Source of the DNA: Saccharopolyspora rosea | GTDB lineage: Bacteria; Actinomycetota; Actinomycetes; Mycobacteriales; Pseudonocardiaceae | Assembly: GCF_025643595.1 (NCBI RefSeq) | Contig: NZ_CP102826.1 | Span: forward strand, 186,001 to 250,000 | Direction of reading: 5' to 3' | Length of the DNA stretch: 64,000 bases | The notes under the pieces: generated by a model | Seen by the model: only the letters and a program-made list of their open reading frames with translations | Databases searched by the model: none | Told to the model about the DNA's origin: nothing | Translations under genes and position numbers: made by a program | Part shown: positions 28,450 through 39,165 of the stretch, one piece after another | Numbering within the stretch: position 1 is the stretch's first letter | Layout: each line of letters starts with the position of its first letter

Positions 28450-30366
28450 GTGGAGCGCGACCCCCTGCTGCGAAGGGATGTGCGCGTGACCGCCGGAACC
28501 CCGTTCTTCCCCGCCTGGCTGCGGCGCATGCTGCGGCCCGCGTCGCTGCCCGCCGACTGGACGCGGGTGTGCGCGGCGGCGGTCGGCGTCGGTGCGCCGC
28601 AGGTGGTGGGCCTGCTCACCGGGCGCACCGAGGAGGCGGTGCTCGCGTCGGTGGGCGCGCTGTGCGTCAGCTTCTCGGACCTGACGACGTCCTACCGGCA
28701 CCGGCTGCGCAGGGTCGGGTTGACCGCGGTGCTCGGCACGGCCGGGTTCGCCGTCGGCGCGGCCACCACGGGTGCCCCGGCGGCGGCCGTGGTCGTCGCC
28801 GTCGCGGTGCTGTCCGTGCTCGCCAGCGCGATGGGCGACCTGTGGGCCGCGGCGGGCGCGCAGCTGCTGACGTTCTGCATCGTGGCGACCGGCCAGCGCT
28901 CCGGCGCGCTGTCCGTCGGCGAGCACGTGCTGTGGTTCGCCTGCGGCGCGTCGCTGGTGGTGGCGATGGTCGCCGCGACCTGGCCGTTCCGGCGCGCGAC
29001 CCCGGCGCGCCGCGCGGTGGCGGCCGTGTTCACCGAGATCGTCCGCATGGTCACCGCCACCGGCACCGCCGAGGCGACCGCGTCGCGCCGGGAGCTCACC
29101 CGGGCGCTGAACGACGCGCACGACCTGCTGGTCGACGGAGCGGCGGTGTCCCGCAGCCGCGTGCACGACCGGCTCTACCTGGTGCACGCGCGCACCACTC
29201 CGATCGTCGAGGCATCGGTCGCCCTGGTGCACGCCGGAATCCGCCCGCCGAACCGCGCGCTCGACGCGTTGCGCTCGTTGGCGCGGTGCATGCGCACCGG
29301 TGCGGTGCCGGACCGGTACGACCCGGGCGACGACGATTCGGCCCTGGTCCGCGCGCTGGACCGCGGGATCGCCGAGCTGGTCACCGCGTTCCGGCGCGCG
29401 AAGCTGCCCGCCGCGTCGCCGCGCCAGCGCAGCGGATTCCGCTTCGCCGTCGGCCGGCGCACGTGGATCCTCGCGTTGCGCATGGCGTTGTGCCTCGCCG
29501 CCGCGGAGTGCGTCGGCCTGGTGGCCGGTCTCGACCGCGGGTACTGGGTGGCGTTGACCGTCGCGCTGGTGCTCAAGCCGAACTCGGGCTCGGTGTTCGC
29601 GCGGACGGTGCTGCGCGGCGTCGGCACGGTGCTCGGCGTGCTGGTCGCACTGGCGATCCTGTCGGCGGTGCCCGGCGGCTGGTGGACGCTGCCGTTCGTC
29701 GTCGCGCTGGCGGCCGAACTGCCGGTGGCGTTGAGCCGCCACTACGGGCTGTTCACCGCGGTCGTCACGACCCTGGTGCTGTTGCAGACCGAGGGGCACG
29801 GCGTTCCGACGGCGCGGTTGGTCGATTCGCTGGTCGGCTGCGCGATCGTGCTGCTCGTCGGCTTCCTGCTCCGCCCGCTCAGCCGCGGCCCGGCGCTGCC
29901 GGTGCAGTTCGCCGACGCCGTGGACGAGGTGGCCGAGTACGTGTCGCTGTCCCTGGCGGGCAGGCACGGCCGTTCGGCGCAGCGCCGCCGCACCTACCGG
30001 CGGCTGGCCGACCTGCGCGCGGCCCTGCAGCAGCACCTGGTCGACCCGGCTGCGGCGCGCGGTGCGGAGCACTGGTGGCCGACCGCCGCGCTGCTGGAGC
30101 GCCTCGTCGACGCCGCGACCGAACGCGCTCTCGCGACCGCCGAGCACGACCTGCAGCACGCCCAACGACTGGTCTCCGCGCTGCACGCCACCAGCAGGCG
30201 GCTGCGCGGTCCGTCCCCCTCGCCGACCGCGTTCCACGACGAGCTGACGTCGGTCTACAGTGGACTGAACAGGGCCTCGTCCCCGGACCTGGCCGGAAGT
30301 GCCGGTCACGCCACCGCGTGCAGGACGTCGTGCAGTTGGTCGGTGGCCTCCCAGACGTCGACGTAG
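28450..30366 (+). CDS. FUSC family (aromatic acid/fusaric acid efflux-like) membrane protein
   Basis: A 638-residue protein with two halves of hydrophobic helices (about 40-180 and 335-480), each followed by a cytoplasmic helical region, the layout of FUSC/ArAE efflux proteins. Segments such as GLDRGYWVALTVALVLKPN and GSVFARTVLRGVGTVLG match the FUSC domain. GTG 28450 or 28483 could be the start. The last 61 nt overlap the 3' end of the convergent kynureninase-like gene, so the final 20 residues are encoded on both strands. Confidence 0.85.
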   Translation: MERDPLLRRDVRVTAGTPFFPAWLRRMLRPASLPADWTRVCAAAVGVGAPQVVGLLTGRTEEAVLASVGALCVSFSDLTTSYRHRLRRVGLTAVLGTAGFAVGAATTGAPAAAVVVAVAVLSVLASAMGDLWAAAGAQLLTFCIVATGQRSGALSVGEHVLWFACGASLVVAMVAATWPFRRATPARRAVAAVFTEIVRMVTATGTAEATASRRELTRALNDAHDLLVDGAAVSRSRVHDRLYLVHARTTPIVEASVALVHAGIRPPNRALDALRSLARCMRTGAVPDRYDPGDDDSALVRALDRGIAELVTAFRRAKLPAASPRQRSGFRFAVGRRTWILALRMALCLAAAECVGLVAGLDRGYWVALTVALVLKPNSGSVFARTVLRGVGTVLGVLVALAILSAVPGGWWTLPFVVALAAELPVALSRHYGLFTAVVTTLVLLQTEGHGVPTARLVDSLVGCAIVLLVGFLLRPLSRGPALPVQFADAVDEVAEYVSLSLAGRHGRSAQRRRTYRRLADLRAALQQHLVDPAAARGAEHWWPTAALLERLVDAATERALATAEHDLQHAQRLVSALHATSRRLRGPSPSPTAFHDELTSVYSGLNRASSPDLAGSAGHATACRTSCSWSVASQTST

Positions 30367-31466
30367 CGCAGCCACGACGGCGCGAAGCTGCACCGCAGCA
30401 CGTCGGGTTCGGCGTGCTCGACCAGCACGCCGCGGTTGGACAGCTCGTCGGCGACGCGCTGCGCCAGCGGGTGCCGCAGGTTCACCTCGGCGCCGTGCGG
30501 GCGGCCGTCCGGCGGTGCCACCGCCTCGATGCACGCGTCCGCGCAGTTCTCCCGCAGCCGCCGCAGGAACAGGTCGACCAGGCCCGCCGTCTTGGCCGCC
30601 AGCGCGGCCGGGCTCACACCGTCCAAGATGGACAGACCGGTGCGCAGTTCGGACAGCGCCAGCCCCGAAGCCGGTTCGGCGAACCCGCCGGACAGCGGGT
30701 GCAGCACGCCCGCCGCGTCGCACCCGCTGTCGCGCGAGCCGTTGCGGTGCCGTTCGGCGACGAAGCAGTACGCCGGTGCGCCGGCACCGCCGCCGAGGTA
30801 GCGGTACCCGCAGCCGAGGGCGAAGTCGGCCTCCCAGGCGTGCAGGTCCACGTCCAGCGCACCGGCCGACCCGCTCAGGTCCCACAGCGCCAGGGCGCCG
30901 GCCCGGTGGATCCGCTCGGTGATCCCGCCCGCGTCGCGCACCGCGCCGGAGAACCGGTCGGTGTGCGACAGCGCCACCACCGCCACCTCGTCGGCGGGCA
31001 GATCCGCCAGCTGCTCCACGCCGTCGAACAGCCACAGCCGGCGCCCGGCGAACTCGGCGGCGGAGCGGGCGACGTAGTGGTCGGTGAGGAAGCAGTCCCG
31101 GCCCACCGCGAGCACCGGCCGGTCCGGGCGCAGCCGGGCCGCCGCGATCAACGCCTTGAACAGCGGCGTCGACGTCGACTCGGCGATGTTGAGCTCCCCG
31201 GGCGCGGCGCCGACCAGCGGCGCCAGCGCGGCCGCCGCCGACCGGGCCTCCCGGCGCCAGTCGGCGTCGCTGCGCGGCCGCGCCGAACGCAGGTCCCAGC
31301 GGTGTTCGACGAACCGGCGCAGTCGCGCCGTCGTCCGCGGGTGCGGACCGCCGCTGCGGCCGTCGAGCCGGATCAGCCCGGGTGGGAGGTTGTAGTGGGC
31401 GCGCAGTCCCGCGAGTTCGTCAGCGCTGTCGAGCGCTTCCGCCGCAGGTCTCGTACTCGTCCACAC
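30306..31466 (-). CDS. Kynureninase-like protein lacking the PLP lysine
   Basis: A 386-residue fold type I aminotransferase-family protein closest to kynureninase (tryptophan catabolism, kynurenine to anthranilate). Family landmarks are NIAESTSTPLFKAL, VVALSHTDRFSG, LWDLSGSAGALDVDLHAWEADFALGCGY and GGGAGAPAY. In functional kynureninases the last part reads GYKYLNGGPG, with the lysine forming the Schiff base; here codon 30801-30803 is CGC, giving GYRYLGGG (Arg222). The His of DLSHSAG is also Gly. GTG 31466 is chosen as it fits the family N-terminus; the frame extends to a TTG at 31526. Catalysis by the normal route seems impossible. Confidence 0.8.
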   Translation of the reverse strand: MWTSTRPAAEALDSADELAGLRAHYNLPPGLIRLDGRSGGPHPRTTARLRRFVEHRWDLRSARPRSDADWRREARSAAAALAPLVGAAPGELNIAESTSTPLFKALIAAARLRPDRPVLAVGRDCFLTDHYVARSAAEFAGRRLWLFDGVEQLADLPADEVAVVALSHTDRFSGAVRDAGGITERIHRAGALALWDLSGSAGALDVDLHAWEADFALGCGYRYLGGGAGAPAYCFVAERHRNGSRDSGCDAAGVLHPLSGGFAEPASGLALSELRTGLSILDGVSPAALAAKTAGLVDLFLRRLRENCADACIEAVAPPDGRPHGAEVNLRHPLAQRVADELSNRGVLVEHAEPDVLRCSFAPSWLRYVDVWEATDQLHDVLHAVA

Positions 31467-31613
31467 GAGTGAAGTCTTACCCCATGAATCCACGGAACGT
31501 AACTGCCCAAGGATAGGGGAGTTCAAGCCCGGGTGAACGTCTCGTGCTCGCAGCCCACCCGACTTTCCACCGGACGGCCCAATGCGGCGGCCACCTCGCC
31601 GCCGGGCGAGCGG

Positions 31614-32243
31614 TCAGGGGAAGCGCGGGGAGCCCCAGGTGTCGCGGAAGACGAGTTCGGACAGCGGCCTGCGGGAGCGCGGGGCCAGCTCCTTCTGCCG
31701 CAGGCGGTCCGGCATGCCGTCGACCTCGCCGAGACCGCCGATCGCGATCGCGACCATCGGTTCGTACTCGGCGGGGATGTCGAAGGCGGTGCGGGCCGCG
31801 TCCCGGTCGAAGCCCGCCATCTGGTGCGCCACCAGGCCCTCGGCCACCGCCTGGAGCACCAGGTTCTCGGTGGCCAGCCCGAGCCCGTACTCGCCGTAGG
31901 GCATCGGCTCGCCCTCGTCGTCGACCACCCGGGTCACGCCGATCGCCAGCGCGGCGGCGGTGCTCGTCCACCCCGCGTTGCCGCGCGAGAGCGTGGCGTG
32001 GATGCGCTCGAACGTCTCCTCGCCGCGACGCCCGGCGACGTAGCGGGCGGGCTGGGTGTTGCCCCACGACGGGGCCCACCGGGCCGCCTCGAACAGCGCG
32101 GTGAACTGCGCGTCGGTCAGCGTCACGGCCGGGTCGAGGGCGCGCGGGCTCCACCGCTCGGCCAGCAGCGGGTGCAGCGGCACCGACGTCTCCGCCGGCT
32201 TGCTCCTCGGGGTCTGGGCGACCGTGAACTCCTCTGCGGTCAC
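31614..32243 (-). CDS. Nitroreductase family protein
   Basis: A 209-residue FMN-dependent oxidoreductase. It has the nitroreductase pattern LLAERWSPRALDP, FEAARWAPSWGNTQPARYV (FMN contact), ENLVLQAVAEGLVAHQMAGFD and VAIAIGGLGE. The start is GTG 32243, placed after GGAGG with a 6-nt gap, although the frame is open to 32324. Physiological substrate unknown. Confidence 0.9.
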   Translation of the reverse strand: MTAEEFTVAQTPRSKPAETSVPLHPLLAERWSPRALDPAVTLTDAQFTALFEAARWAPSWGNTQPARYVAGRRGEETFERIHATLSRGNAGWTSTAAALAIGVTRVVDDEGEPMPYGEYGLGLATENLVLQAVAEGLVAHQMAGFDRDAARTAFDIPAEYEPMVAIAIGGLGEVDGMPDRLRQKELAPRSRRPLSELVFRDTWGSPRFP

Positions 32244-32337
32244 ACGCACCTCCAGCGTCGCGAGTGGCGTCGGCGACGAGTCTGTCGAGCCCCGGCTACC
32301 CGTGTCCAGCCCGCCCGGCACCACGTCGGGGCGGCGC

Positions 32338-33630
32338 TCAGATCGCGTACTGCCAGGCGGTCAGGGAGTACGCGCCGAACCACGACCCGAAGAACACCAG
32401 CAGCGCCGTGGTGCACACCGCCGTGCTCCGGCGCCGGTGCGCCAGGCCGATCGCGAGCGGGATGAGCAGCGGGAACGCGGGCAACATCAACCGGACCTTG
32501 GAGTACATCAGCCCGTCGGAGCCCAGGTCGAGGGCGACGACCGCGGTGGCGAAGGCCAGCAGCGGCCACGGCATCCGCTGCCGGAAGCACAGCACCAGCA
32601 GCACCAGCGCGGCAAGCACGAGCCACGCGGTGAAGGTCTCCAGCACCGACTTGTCCGAGGTCAGCGTCTCGACCACGAACCTGGTGGTGGCCACGCCGCC
32701 GTCGAAGGCCGAGGACCAACCGCGCTGCTGGAGCGCGAAGTAGCCGGTCGGCTTGCCGGTTTGCAGGCCCACCCAGCCGATGTAGCCGAGCAGCCCCAGC
32801 GGGGCGAGCACGAGCGCCAGCCACGGCCGCCAGGTGTCCCGGCGCCGCACGATGGCGATCAGCGCGGCCAGCCCCACCACCGCGGTCAGCGCCGCGGCGG
32901 TCGGGCGCACCAGTCCGGCCGCCGCGCAGCACAGCCCGGCCAGCGCCCAGTTCCGCTCCAGGACCCCGACCAGCGCCCAGATCGACAACGCGCAGAACAG
33001 CGCCTCGGAGTACGCCATGGACAGCACCACGGACATCGGTGCGGCCGCGAACAGGGCGACCAGCAGCAGCCCGACCGCGTCCGAGCCGCCGATCCGGCGC
33101 CCCAGCCGGACCAGGCCGTAGGCCGCGGCGACGCCCGCCAGCAGGCTGACGGTGATCGCGGCACCGGTCACACCGATCCCCGGCACCAGCGCGAACGCCT
33201 GGATCAACAGCGGGTAACCGGGGAAGAACGCCATCGGCGTCTCCGGGTACCGGTGCCCGTAGCCGTCGACCATGCTCGGGTCGACGCCGGCGTACCCGTG
33301 CGCGGCGATCTCCAGGTACCACTCGCCGTCCCAGGAACGCAGGTTGTCCAGCGTCGACTGGTCGGTGGCGGCGGACAGCCACGCCAGCACCAGCAGGCCC
33401 ACGCCGCGGACTGCGAGGTAGACCACAGCCGGGGAGATAACGAGCAGTGCGCGGCGGTGCCGGAGCAGTGCCTCGCGCACTCTCCGCAGTCGTGCCGACC
33501 GCGGTGGTTTCCGCTGCGTAGCCGTGATGTTCCCGACGCCGCCCGGATGCGGATCGACTGCTCCGGGAGTGGTGGACAACCCGCTCCTCCGCCCTTGTCG
33601 ACAATCCGGTGCCACAGGGTAGTCAGGCAT
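32338..33630 (-). CDS. PIG-V-like membrane glycosyltransferase
   Basis: About 430 residues with around ten hydrophobic helices, a GT-C type enzyme. The first luminal loop carries RSWDGEWYLEIAAHGY, matching the WDGxWYxxIAxxGY of PIG-V-like mannosyltransferases, and RYPETPMAFFPGYPLL follows. It would move a mannose from a polyprenyl-phosphate donor to a lipid or protein. The start is uncertain: ATG 33630 lacks a good ribosome site and the frame is open to 33831. Confidence 0.8.
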   Translation of the reverse strand: MPDYPVAPDCRQGRRSGLSTTPGAVDPHPGGVGNITATQRKPPRSARLRRVREALLRHRRALLVISPAVVYLAVRGVGLLVLAWLSAATDQSTLDNLRSWDGEWYLEIAAHGYAGVDPSMVDGYGHRYPETPMAFFPGYPLLIQAFALVPGIGVTGAAITVSLLAGVAAAYGLVRLGRRIGGSDAVGLLLVALFAAAPMSVVLSMAYSEALFCALSIWALVGVLERNWALAGLCCAAAGLVRPTAAALTAVVGLAALIAIVRRRDTWRPWLALVLAPLGLLGYIGWVGLQTGKPTGYFALQQRGWSSAFDGGVATTRFVVETLTSDKSVLETFTAWLVLAALVLLVLCFRQRMPWPLLAFATAVVALDLGSDGLMYSKVRLMLPAFPLLIPLAIGLAHRRRSTAVCTTALLVFFGSWFGAYSLTAWQYAI

Positions 33631-33853
33631 CGCGGGAGTGGGGTCCACCCCTGCCTGTTCGGTAGGCTGGTCCAGCAGCGGAGCGACCTGGTAGAGGCCG
33701 CTTCGGCCACTGGCCGACCCGGTGGCCGGCGCTGCCCTCCGCCCGGTCGCGGGGCTCCCCGGCGCAGCGCGCCGGTCCCTTCGTCCACCCGGTGTCAGTG
33801 CGGGGACAAACCGCACCCGGGGCGACCGCACGGATCGAGGAGGTTTGTTTCAC

Positions 33854-35118
<1,265 letters not shown>

Positions 35119-35119
<1 letters not shown>

Positions 35120-36171
35120 TGGCTCCGACGCTGGCGATCGTGGGTGCCACCGGCGCGGTGGGCACCGTGATGATCGACATCATCAACGACCGCGAATCCG
35201 TGCCGTGGGGCGAGATCCGGCTCATCGCCTCGGCGCGGTCCGCGGGCAAGAAGATCACCGTGCGCGGGGCCGAGAGCACCGTCGTGGAGCTGTCGCCGGA
35301 GGCGTTCGACGGGGTGGACATCGCCCTGTTCGACGTACCGGACGAGGTGTCCGCGCAGTGGGCGCCGATCGCCGCCGAGCGCGGCGCGATCGCGGTGGAC
35401 AACTCGGGCGCGTTCCGGATGGACCCCGAGGTTCCGCTGGTGGTGCCGGAGGTCAACCCGGAGAAGGTGCACGAGCGCCCGAAGGGGATCGTCTCCAACC
35501 CGAACTGCACGACCCTGTCGATGATGGCCGCGCTGGGCGCGCTGCACCGCGAGTTCGGGCTGCGCGAGCTGGTCGTCTCCTCGTACCAGGCGGCTTCCGG
35601 TGCTGGTCAGGAGGGCATCGACCGGCTGCACGCGGAGATCGAGGCGGTCGCGGGCAAGCAGGTCGGCGTGCGCGGCGGTGACGTCGCCGAGGCGCTGGCG
35701 GCGGCCGGGCTGCCGGAGGAGACGCCGTTCAAGGCGCCGCTGGCGCTCAACGTGGTGCCGTGGGCGGGGTCCCGCAAGGACGACGGCTGGACCTCGGAGG
35801 AGCTGAAGGTCCGCAACGAGTCCCGCAAGATCCTGGGCATCCCGGACCTGAAGGTGTCGGCCACCTGCGTGCGCGTTCCGGTGGTCACCACGCACTCGCT
35901 GGCGGTGCACGCGACGTTCGACCGCGAGGTCAGCGTGGCGCGGGCGCGCGAGGTCTTCGACGCGCAGCCGTCGATCGTGCTGCGGGACGACCACGACAAC
36001 GGGGTCTTCCCGACCCCGGCTGAGGTCGTCGGCGCGGACCCGACCTACGTCGGGCGGGTCCGGCAGGCCCTGGACTTCCCGAACACGCTGGACTTCTTCG
36101 TGTGCGGGGACAACCTGCGCAAGGGCGCGGCGCTGAACACCTACGAGATCGCCGAGACCCTGGTGAGCTGA
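35119..36171 (+). CDS. asd: Aspartate-semialdehyde dehydrogenase
   Basis: A 350-residue enzyme that reduces aspartyl phosphate with NADPH to the semialdehyde. The Rossmann loop is VGATGAVG (8-15). The catalytic cysteine is Cys130 in [17 protein letters not shown] and [16 protein letters not shown] are family-typical. ATG overlaps the ask stop (TGATG), and the pair forms the classic ask-asd operon. Confidence 0.97.
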
Positions 36172-36176
36172 GCGAG

Positions 36177-36208
36177 GAGCGCCTCCCTGCGGGAGCGGGG
36201 AGGCGCTC
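36177..36208 (+). terminator. Terminator of the ask-asd operon
   Basis: Perfect 11-bp arms (36177-36187, 36198-36208), 10-nt loop, followed by a pyrimidine-rich TTCTCCCTTGATT. Confidence 0.85.
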
Positions 36209-36287
36209 TTCTCCCTTGATTCATTCGAACGTGTGTTTGCGTGGTCGATTCCTGGAGATCGGCCCGCGGCTTGGCCACAGTGGTGTC

Positions 36288-36866
36288 ATGTACATCACTC
36301 CGTGGCCTGATCACCTGTTGACGTTGGACGAGTTCGCGGCTCTGCCGGAGGACAACTCGCGGCACTACGAGCTGCAGGAGGGCGTGCTCACCGGCGCTCC
36401 GCGGCCGGGTGTGCTGCACCAGCGCATGGTCACCGCCGTGGCGGCCGCGCTGGACCGCGTGCTCCCGGCGGACTGGGAGGCGTTGTTCGGCGTGGAGGTC
36501 GTGGTCGCCGAGCGGTGGCCGCCCACGGTCCGGGTGCCGGACGTCGTGGTCGCGTCGGCCCGGGCGATCGACGAGGACCGCGCGATGCTGCACGCCTCGG
36601 AGCTGCTCGGCGTGGTCGAGGTGAGCGCCCCCGGTTCGCGCTGCCTCGACGCGGTGACCAAGCGGTACGAGTACGCCGGCGCGGCCATTCCGCTGTACTG
36701 GATCGTCGACGTCGGCCCGCCCGTGACGTTGACCGACTACCGGCTGTCCGGCTCGGCCTACTCCGTCGCCTGGCACGGCGGCGGCCGGTACGAGGTGCGG
36801 GAACCGTTCGAGCTCAGCCTCGACCTGGACGTGCTGGCGCGGCGACCACCTGCGCCGTCGGGGTGA
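36288..36866 (+). CDS. Uma2 family (PD-(D/E)XK-like) protein
   Basis: A 192-residue member of the Uma2/DUF820 family of putative restriction-endonuclease-fold proteins, widespread in actinobacteria and cyanobacteria. Conserved parts are LTLDEFAALPED, YELQEGVL, RVPDVVVA, LGVVEVSAPGS and AVTKRYEYAGAAIPLYWIVD, giving the D...ExK-like core. No adjacent methyltransferase or toxin-antitoxin partner. Biological role unknown. Confidence 0.88.
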   Translation: MYITPWPDHLLTLDEFAALPEDNSRHYELQEGVLTGAPRPGVLHQRMVTAVAAALDRVLPADWEALFGVEVVVAERWPPTVRVPDVVVASARAIDEDRAMLHASELLGVVEVSAPGSRCLDAVTKRYEYAGAAIPLYWIVDVGPPVTLTDYRLSGSAYSVAWHGGGRYEVREPFELSLDLDVLARRPPAPSG

Positions 36867-36911
36867 GCGGCCTGCGCCGGTCGGCGGTCGCGCGCCGGAT
36901 AGGTTTGGGTC

Positions 36912-38384
36912 ATGAGTCCTGCTCCGGTCGTCCTCGGAATCGATCTCGGCACCACCGCGACGAAGGTCGTCGCGGCCGACCGGGAAGCGAACCTGCTGCA
37001 CCAGACCGAGGTCGGGTATCCGCTGCGCACGGACGAGTCCGGGGAAGCGGTGCAGGACGCGGTCCAGGTCCGCGACGCCTCGATCCGCGCGTTGGCGGAC
37101 TGCGCGGCGTGGGCGCGGGAGCGCGGTCACCGGGTGGAGGCGCTGTCGTTCAGCACGGCCATGCACACGTTGGTCGGGTTGGACGCGGCGGGCTCTCCGG
37201 TCACCCCGGCCTTCAACTGGGCGGACACCCGGGCGACCGCGGTGGCGGAACGGTTGCGCGCCGAGCCCGGGACGGCGTCGGCCCTGCACCGCGCGACCGG
37301 AACTCCCGTGCACACCCAGTCGGTCATGGTGAAGCTGGCCTGGTTGACCGGGCAGGGACGTGATCTCGCCGCCGGGGCGAGCCGGTGGTGCGCCCTGAAG
37401 GACTTCGTGCTCTCCGCGTACGTCGACGAGTTCGTCACCGACTACTCGCTGACGTCGGGCAGCGGGCTGCAGGACATGGCGTCGCTGCGGTGGCACGAAC
37501 CCGCGCTGCGGGTGGCCGGGGTGAGCGCCGACCAGCTGCCGGAGATCAAGTCGCCGACCGACGTGTTGCCGTTGCGCGCGCGGGTCGCGGAGGCGACCGG
37601 GCTCCCGGTGGGGCTGCCGGTGGTGCTCGGCGGCGGGGACGGTCCGCTGGCCAACCTCGGCGTCGGCGCGGTGCGCCCGGGCGTCGCGGCGCTGTCGCTC
37701 GGCACGAGCGGCGCGCTGCGCGTGACGCGGGAGCGGCCGGGCGTGGACGAGCGCTGCCGCACGTTCAGCTACGCGCTGGCCGACGGTCTGTGGGTGATCG
37801 GTGGTGCGGTCAGCAACGGTGCCGTCGTCGGGCAGTGGGCGGCCGAGGCGTTCGGCGTGGACGTCGGTGACCTGCTGGAGGAAGCCCTGAAGGTTCCGGC
37901 GGGTGCGGACGGTCTGATGGCCCTGCCGTACCTGCTGGGCGAGCGGGCGCCCTGGTGGGAGCCGGGGCTCACCGGTGCGTTCCTGGGGCTGCGGCGTTCG
38001 CACGGCCGGGCCGAGATGACCCGGGCGGTCGTGGAGGGCGTCGCGCAGCAGCTCGCGCTGGTCCGCGACGCGGTCGCGGACTCCGGTGTCCGGGTGCGGG
38101 CGGTCCGCGCGACCGGAGGCGGCTTCCGCAGTCAGCTGTGGGCCGACGCGGTCGCCGCCGCGCTGGACGTCGACCTGCAACTGGCCGAGGGCAGTTCCGG
38201 CCTGGGCGCGGTGCTGCTGGGCTGGCGGGCGCTGGGCGTGCTCGACACGCTGGAGCACGCCGCCGAGCTGGTCAGTCCGGAGCGGACGGTGGAACCCGAC
38301 CCGGAGGCGGTGCGCGAGATGGCACACCGGCGTCCGCTCGTGGACCGGCTGCACGAGACGCTGCGCGACCTCGACCTGGCCTGA
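36912..38384 (+). CDS. FGGY family carbohydrate kinase, probably gluconokinase
   Basis: A 490-residue kinase with an actin-like fold. The N-terminal phosphate loop is GIDLGTTATKVVAAD. The second half shows SLGTSGALRV, GGAVSNGAVVGQW, YLLGERAPWWEP and RAVRATGGGFRSQLWAD (FGGY signature region). Overall pattern favours gluconate over xylulose or glycerol, but that is inferred. It stands alone, without transporter or dehydratase genes. Confidence 0.85.
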   Translation: MSPAPVVLGIDLGTTATKVVAADREANLLHQTEVGYPLRTDESGEAVQDAVQVRDASIRALADCAAWARERGHRVEALSFSTAMHTLVGLDAAGSPVTPAFNWADTRATAVAERLRAEPGTASALHRATGTPVHTQSVMVKLAWLTGQGRDLAAGASRWCALKDFVLSAYVDEFVTDYSLTSGSGLQDMASLRWHEPALRVAGVSADQLPEIKSPTDVLPLRARVAEATGLPVGLPVVLGGGDGPLANLGVGAVRPGVAALSLGTSGALRVTRERPGVDERCRTFSYALADGLWVIGGAVSNGAVVGQWAAEAFGVDVGDLLEEALKVPAGADGLMALPYLLGERAPWWEPGLTGAFLGLRRSHGRAEMTRAVVEGVAQQLALVRDAVADSGVRVRAVRATGGGFRSQLWADAVAAALDVDLQLAEGSSGLGAVLLGWRALGVLDTLEHAAELVSPERTVEPDPEAVREMAHRRPLVDRLHETLRDLDLA

Positions 38385-38629
38385 GCGCCTGGCTGCGGAC
38401 CTGTGCCGCGCGGGCGGTGCGGGCGGTGCGGGTCGCGGGGTGCGAGCGGCTGACGTCGCTCCCGAAGCGCCCCCGGTCGAGTCCGGGACGGCCGCAGCGG
38501 GCCTGCGCCCGCCGATCGGAGCGCGCCGATCCGGTGTTGCGTCCGCCACCGCGTTGCCGAGTGGTCCCCGCGGCCCTGCCGCGCTGCACGTCCGGGAGGA
38601 GGGTGCGAGGAACACCTCCGAGTGTTTTC

Positions 38630-38660
38630 TTGACTGATTCCAGTTTGGCCGTGGCATACT
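38630..38660 (+). promoter_or_regulatory. furA-katA promoter and probable Fur-type operator
   Basis: TTGACT (38630-38635) and CATACT (38655-38660) make a -35/-10 pair with a 19-nt spacer. The segment TTGACTGATTCCAG is close to the AT-rich FurA-binding sequence I recall from the mycobacterial furA-katG promoter. The -10 ends 10 nt before the ATG, so the mRNA is nearly leaderless. Confidence 0.65.
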
Positions 38661-38670
38661 GGGCCTCGCT

Positions 38671-39165
38671 ATGACCCCCAACGTGACCACCGGCGACAAC
38701 TCCGCCGGCGCCCAGGACCCGCGCGAGCGGCTGCGCGCTGCGGGGTTGCGGGTCACCAAACCGCGTCTCGCGGTGTTGCGGTGGCTGGCCTGGCATCCGC
38801 ACTCGACCGCCGACCAGGTGGCGAGCGCGGTACGCCGCCAACTCGGCTCGGTGTCGACGCAGGCCGTCTACGACGTCCTGCACGCGTGCACCAGCGCCGG
38901 GCTGCTGCGGCGCATCGAGCCGGCCGGGCACCCGGCGCGGTTCGAGGCCCGGACCGCCGACAACCACCACCACCTGGTGTGCCGCGCGTGCGGCCGGACC
39001 GAGGACGTCGACTGCGTGCAGGGCGCGGCCCCGTGCCTGGCGCCGTCCTCGACGGCCGGTTACGCGGTGGACGAGGCGGAGGTCGTGTTCTGGGGCTACT
39101 GCCCGGACTGTCGGTCCTCGGCGACCGAGGATCCAAGCAACCACCACGAGGAGGGACGATCGTGA
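38671..39165 (+). CDS. Fur family regulator (FurA/CatR-type peroxide sensor)
   Basis: A 164-residue metalloregulator. The winged helix covers [19 protein letters not shown] and [22 protein letters not shown]. The metal region is [19 protein letters not shown], and C-x-x-C pairs (CRAC, CPDC) form the structural zinc site. Coupling to a catalase gene (4-nt overlap) supports redox-sensitive autorepression of both genes. Confidence 0.93.
   Translation: MTPNVTTGDNSAGAQDPRERLRAAGLRVTKPRLAVLRWLAWHPHSTADQVASAVRRQLGSVSTQAVYDVLHACTSAGLLRRIEPAGHPARFEARTADNHHHLVCRACGRTEDVDCVQGAAPCLAPSSTAGYAVDEAEVVFWGYCPDCRSSATEDPSNHHEEGRS

Noticed and set aside
31467-31526. TTG start extending the kynureninase-like protein by 20 residues
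   Set aside because: There is no ribosome site at the TTG and the extra residues do not fit the family N-terminus. GTG 31466 is preferred.
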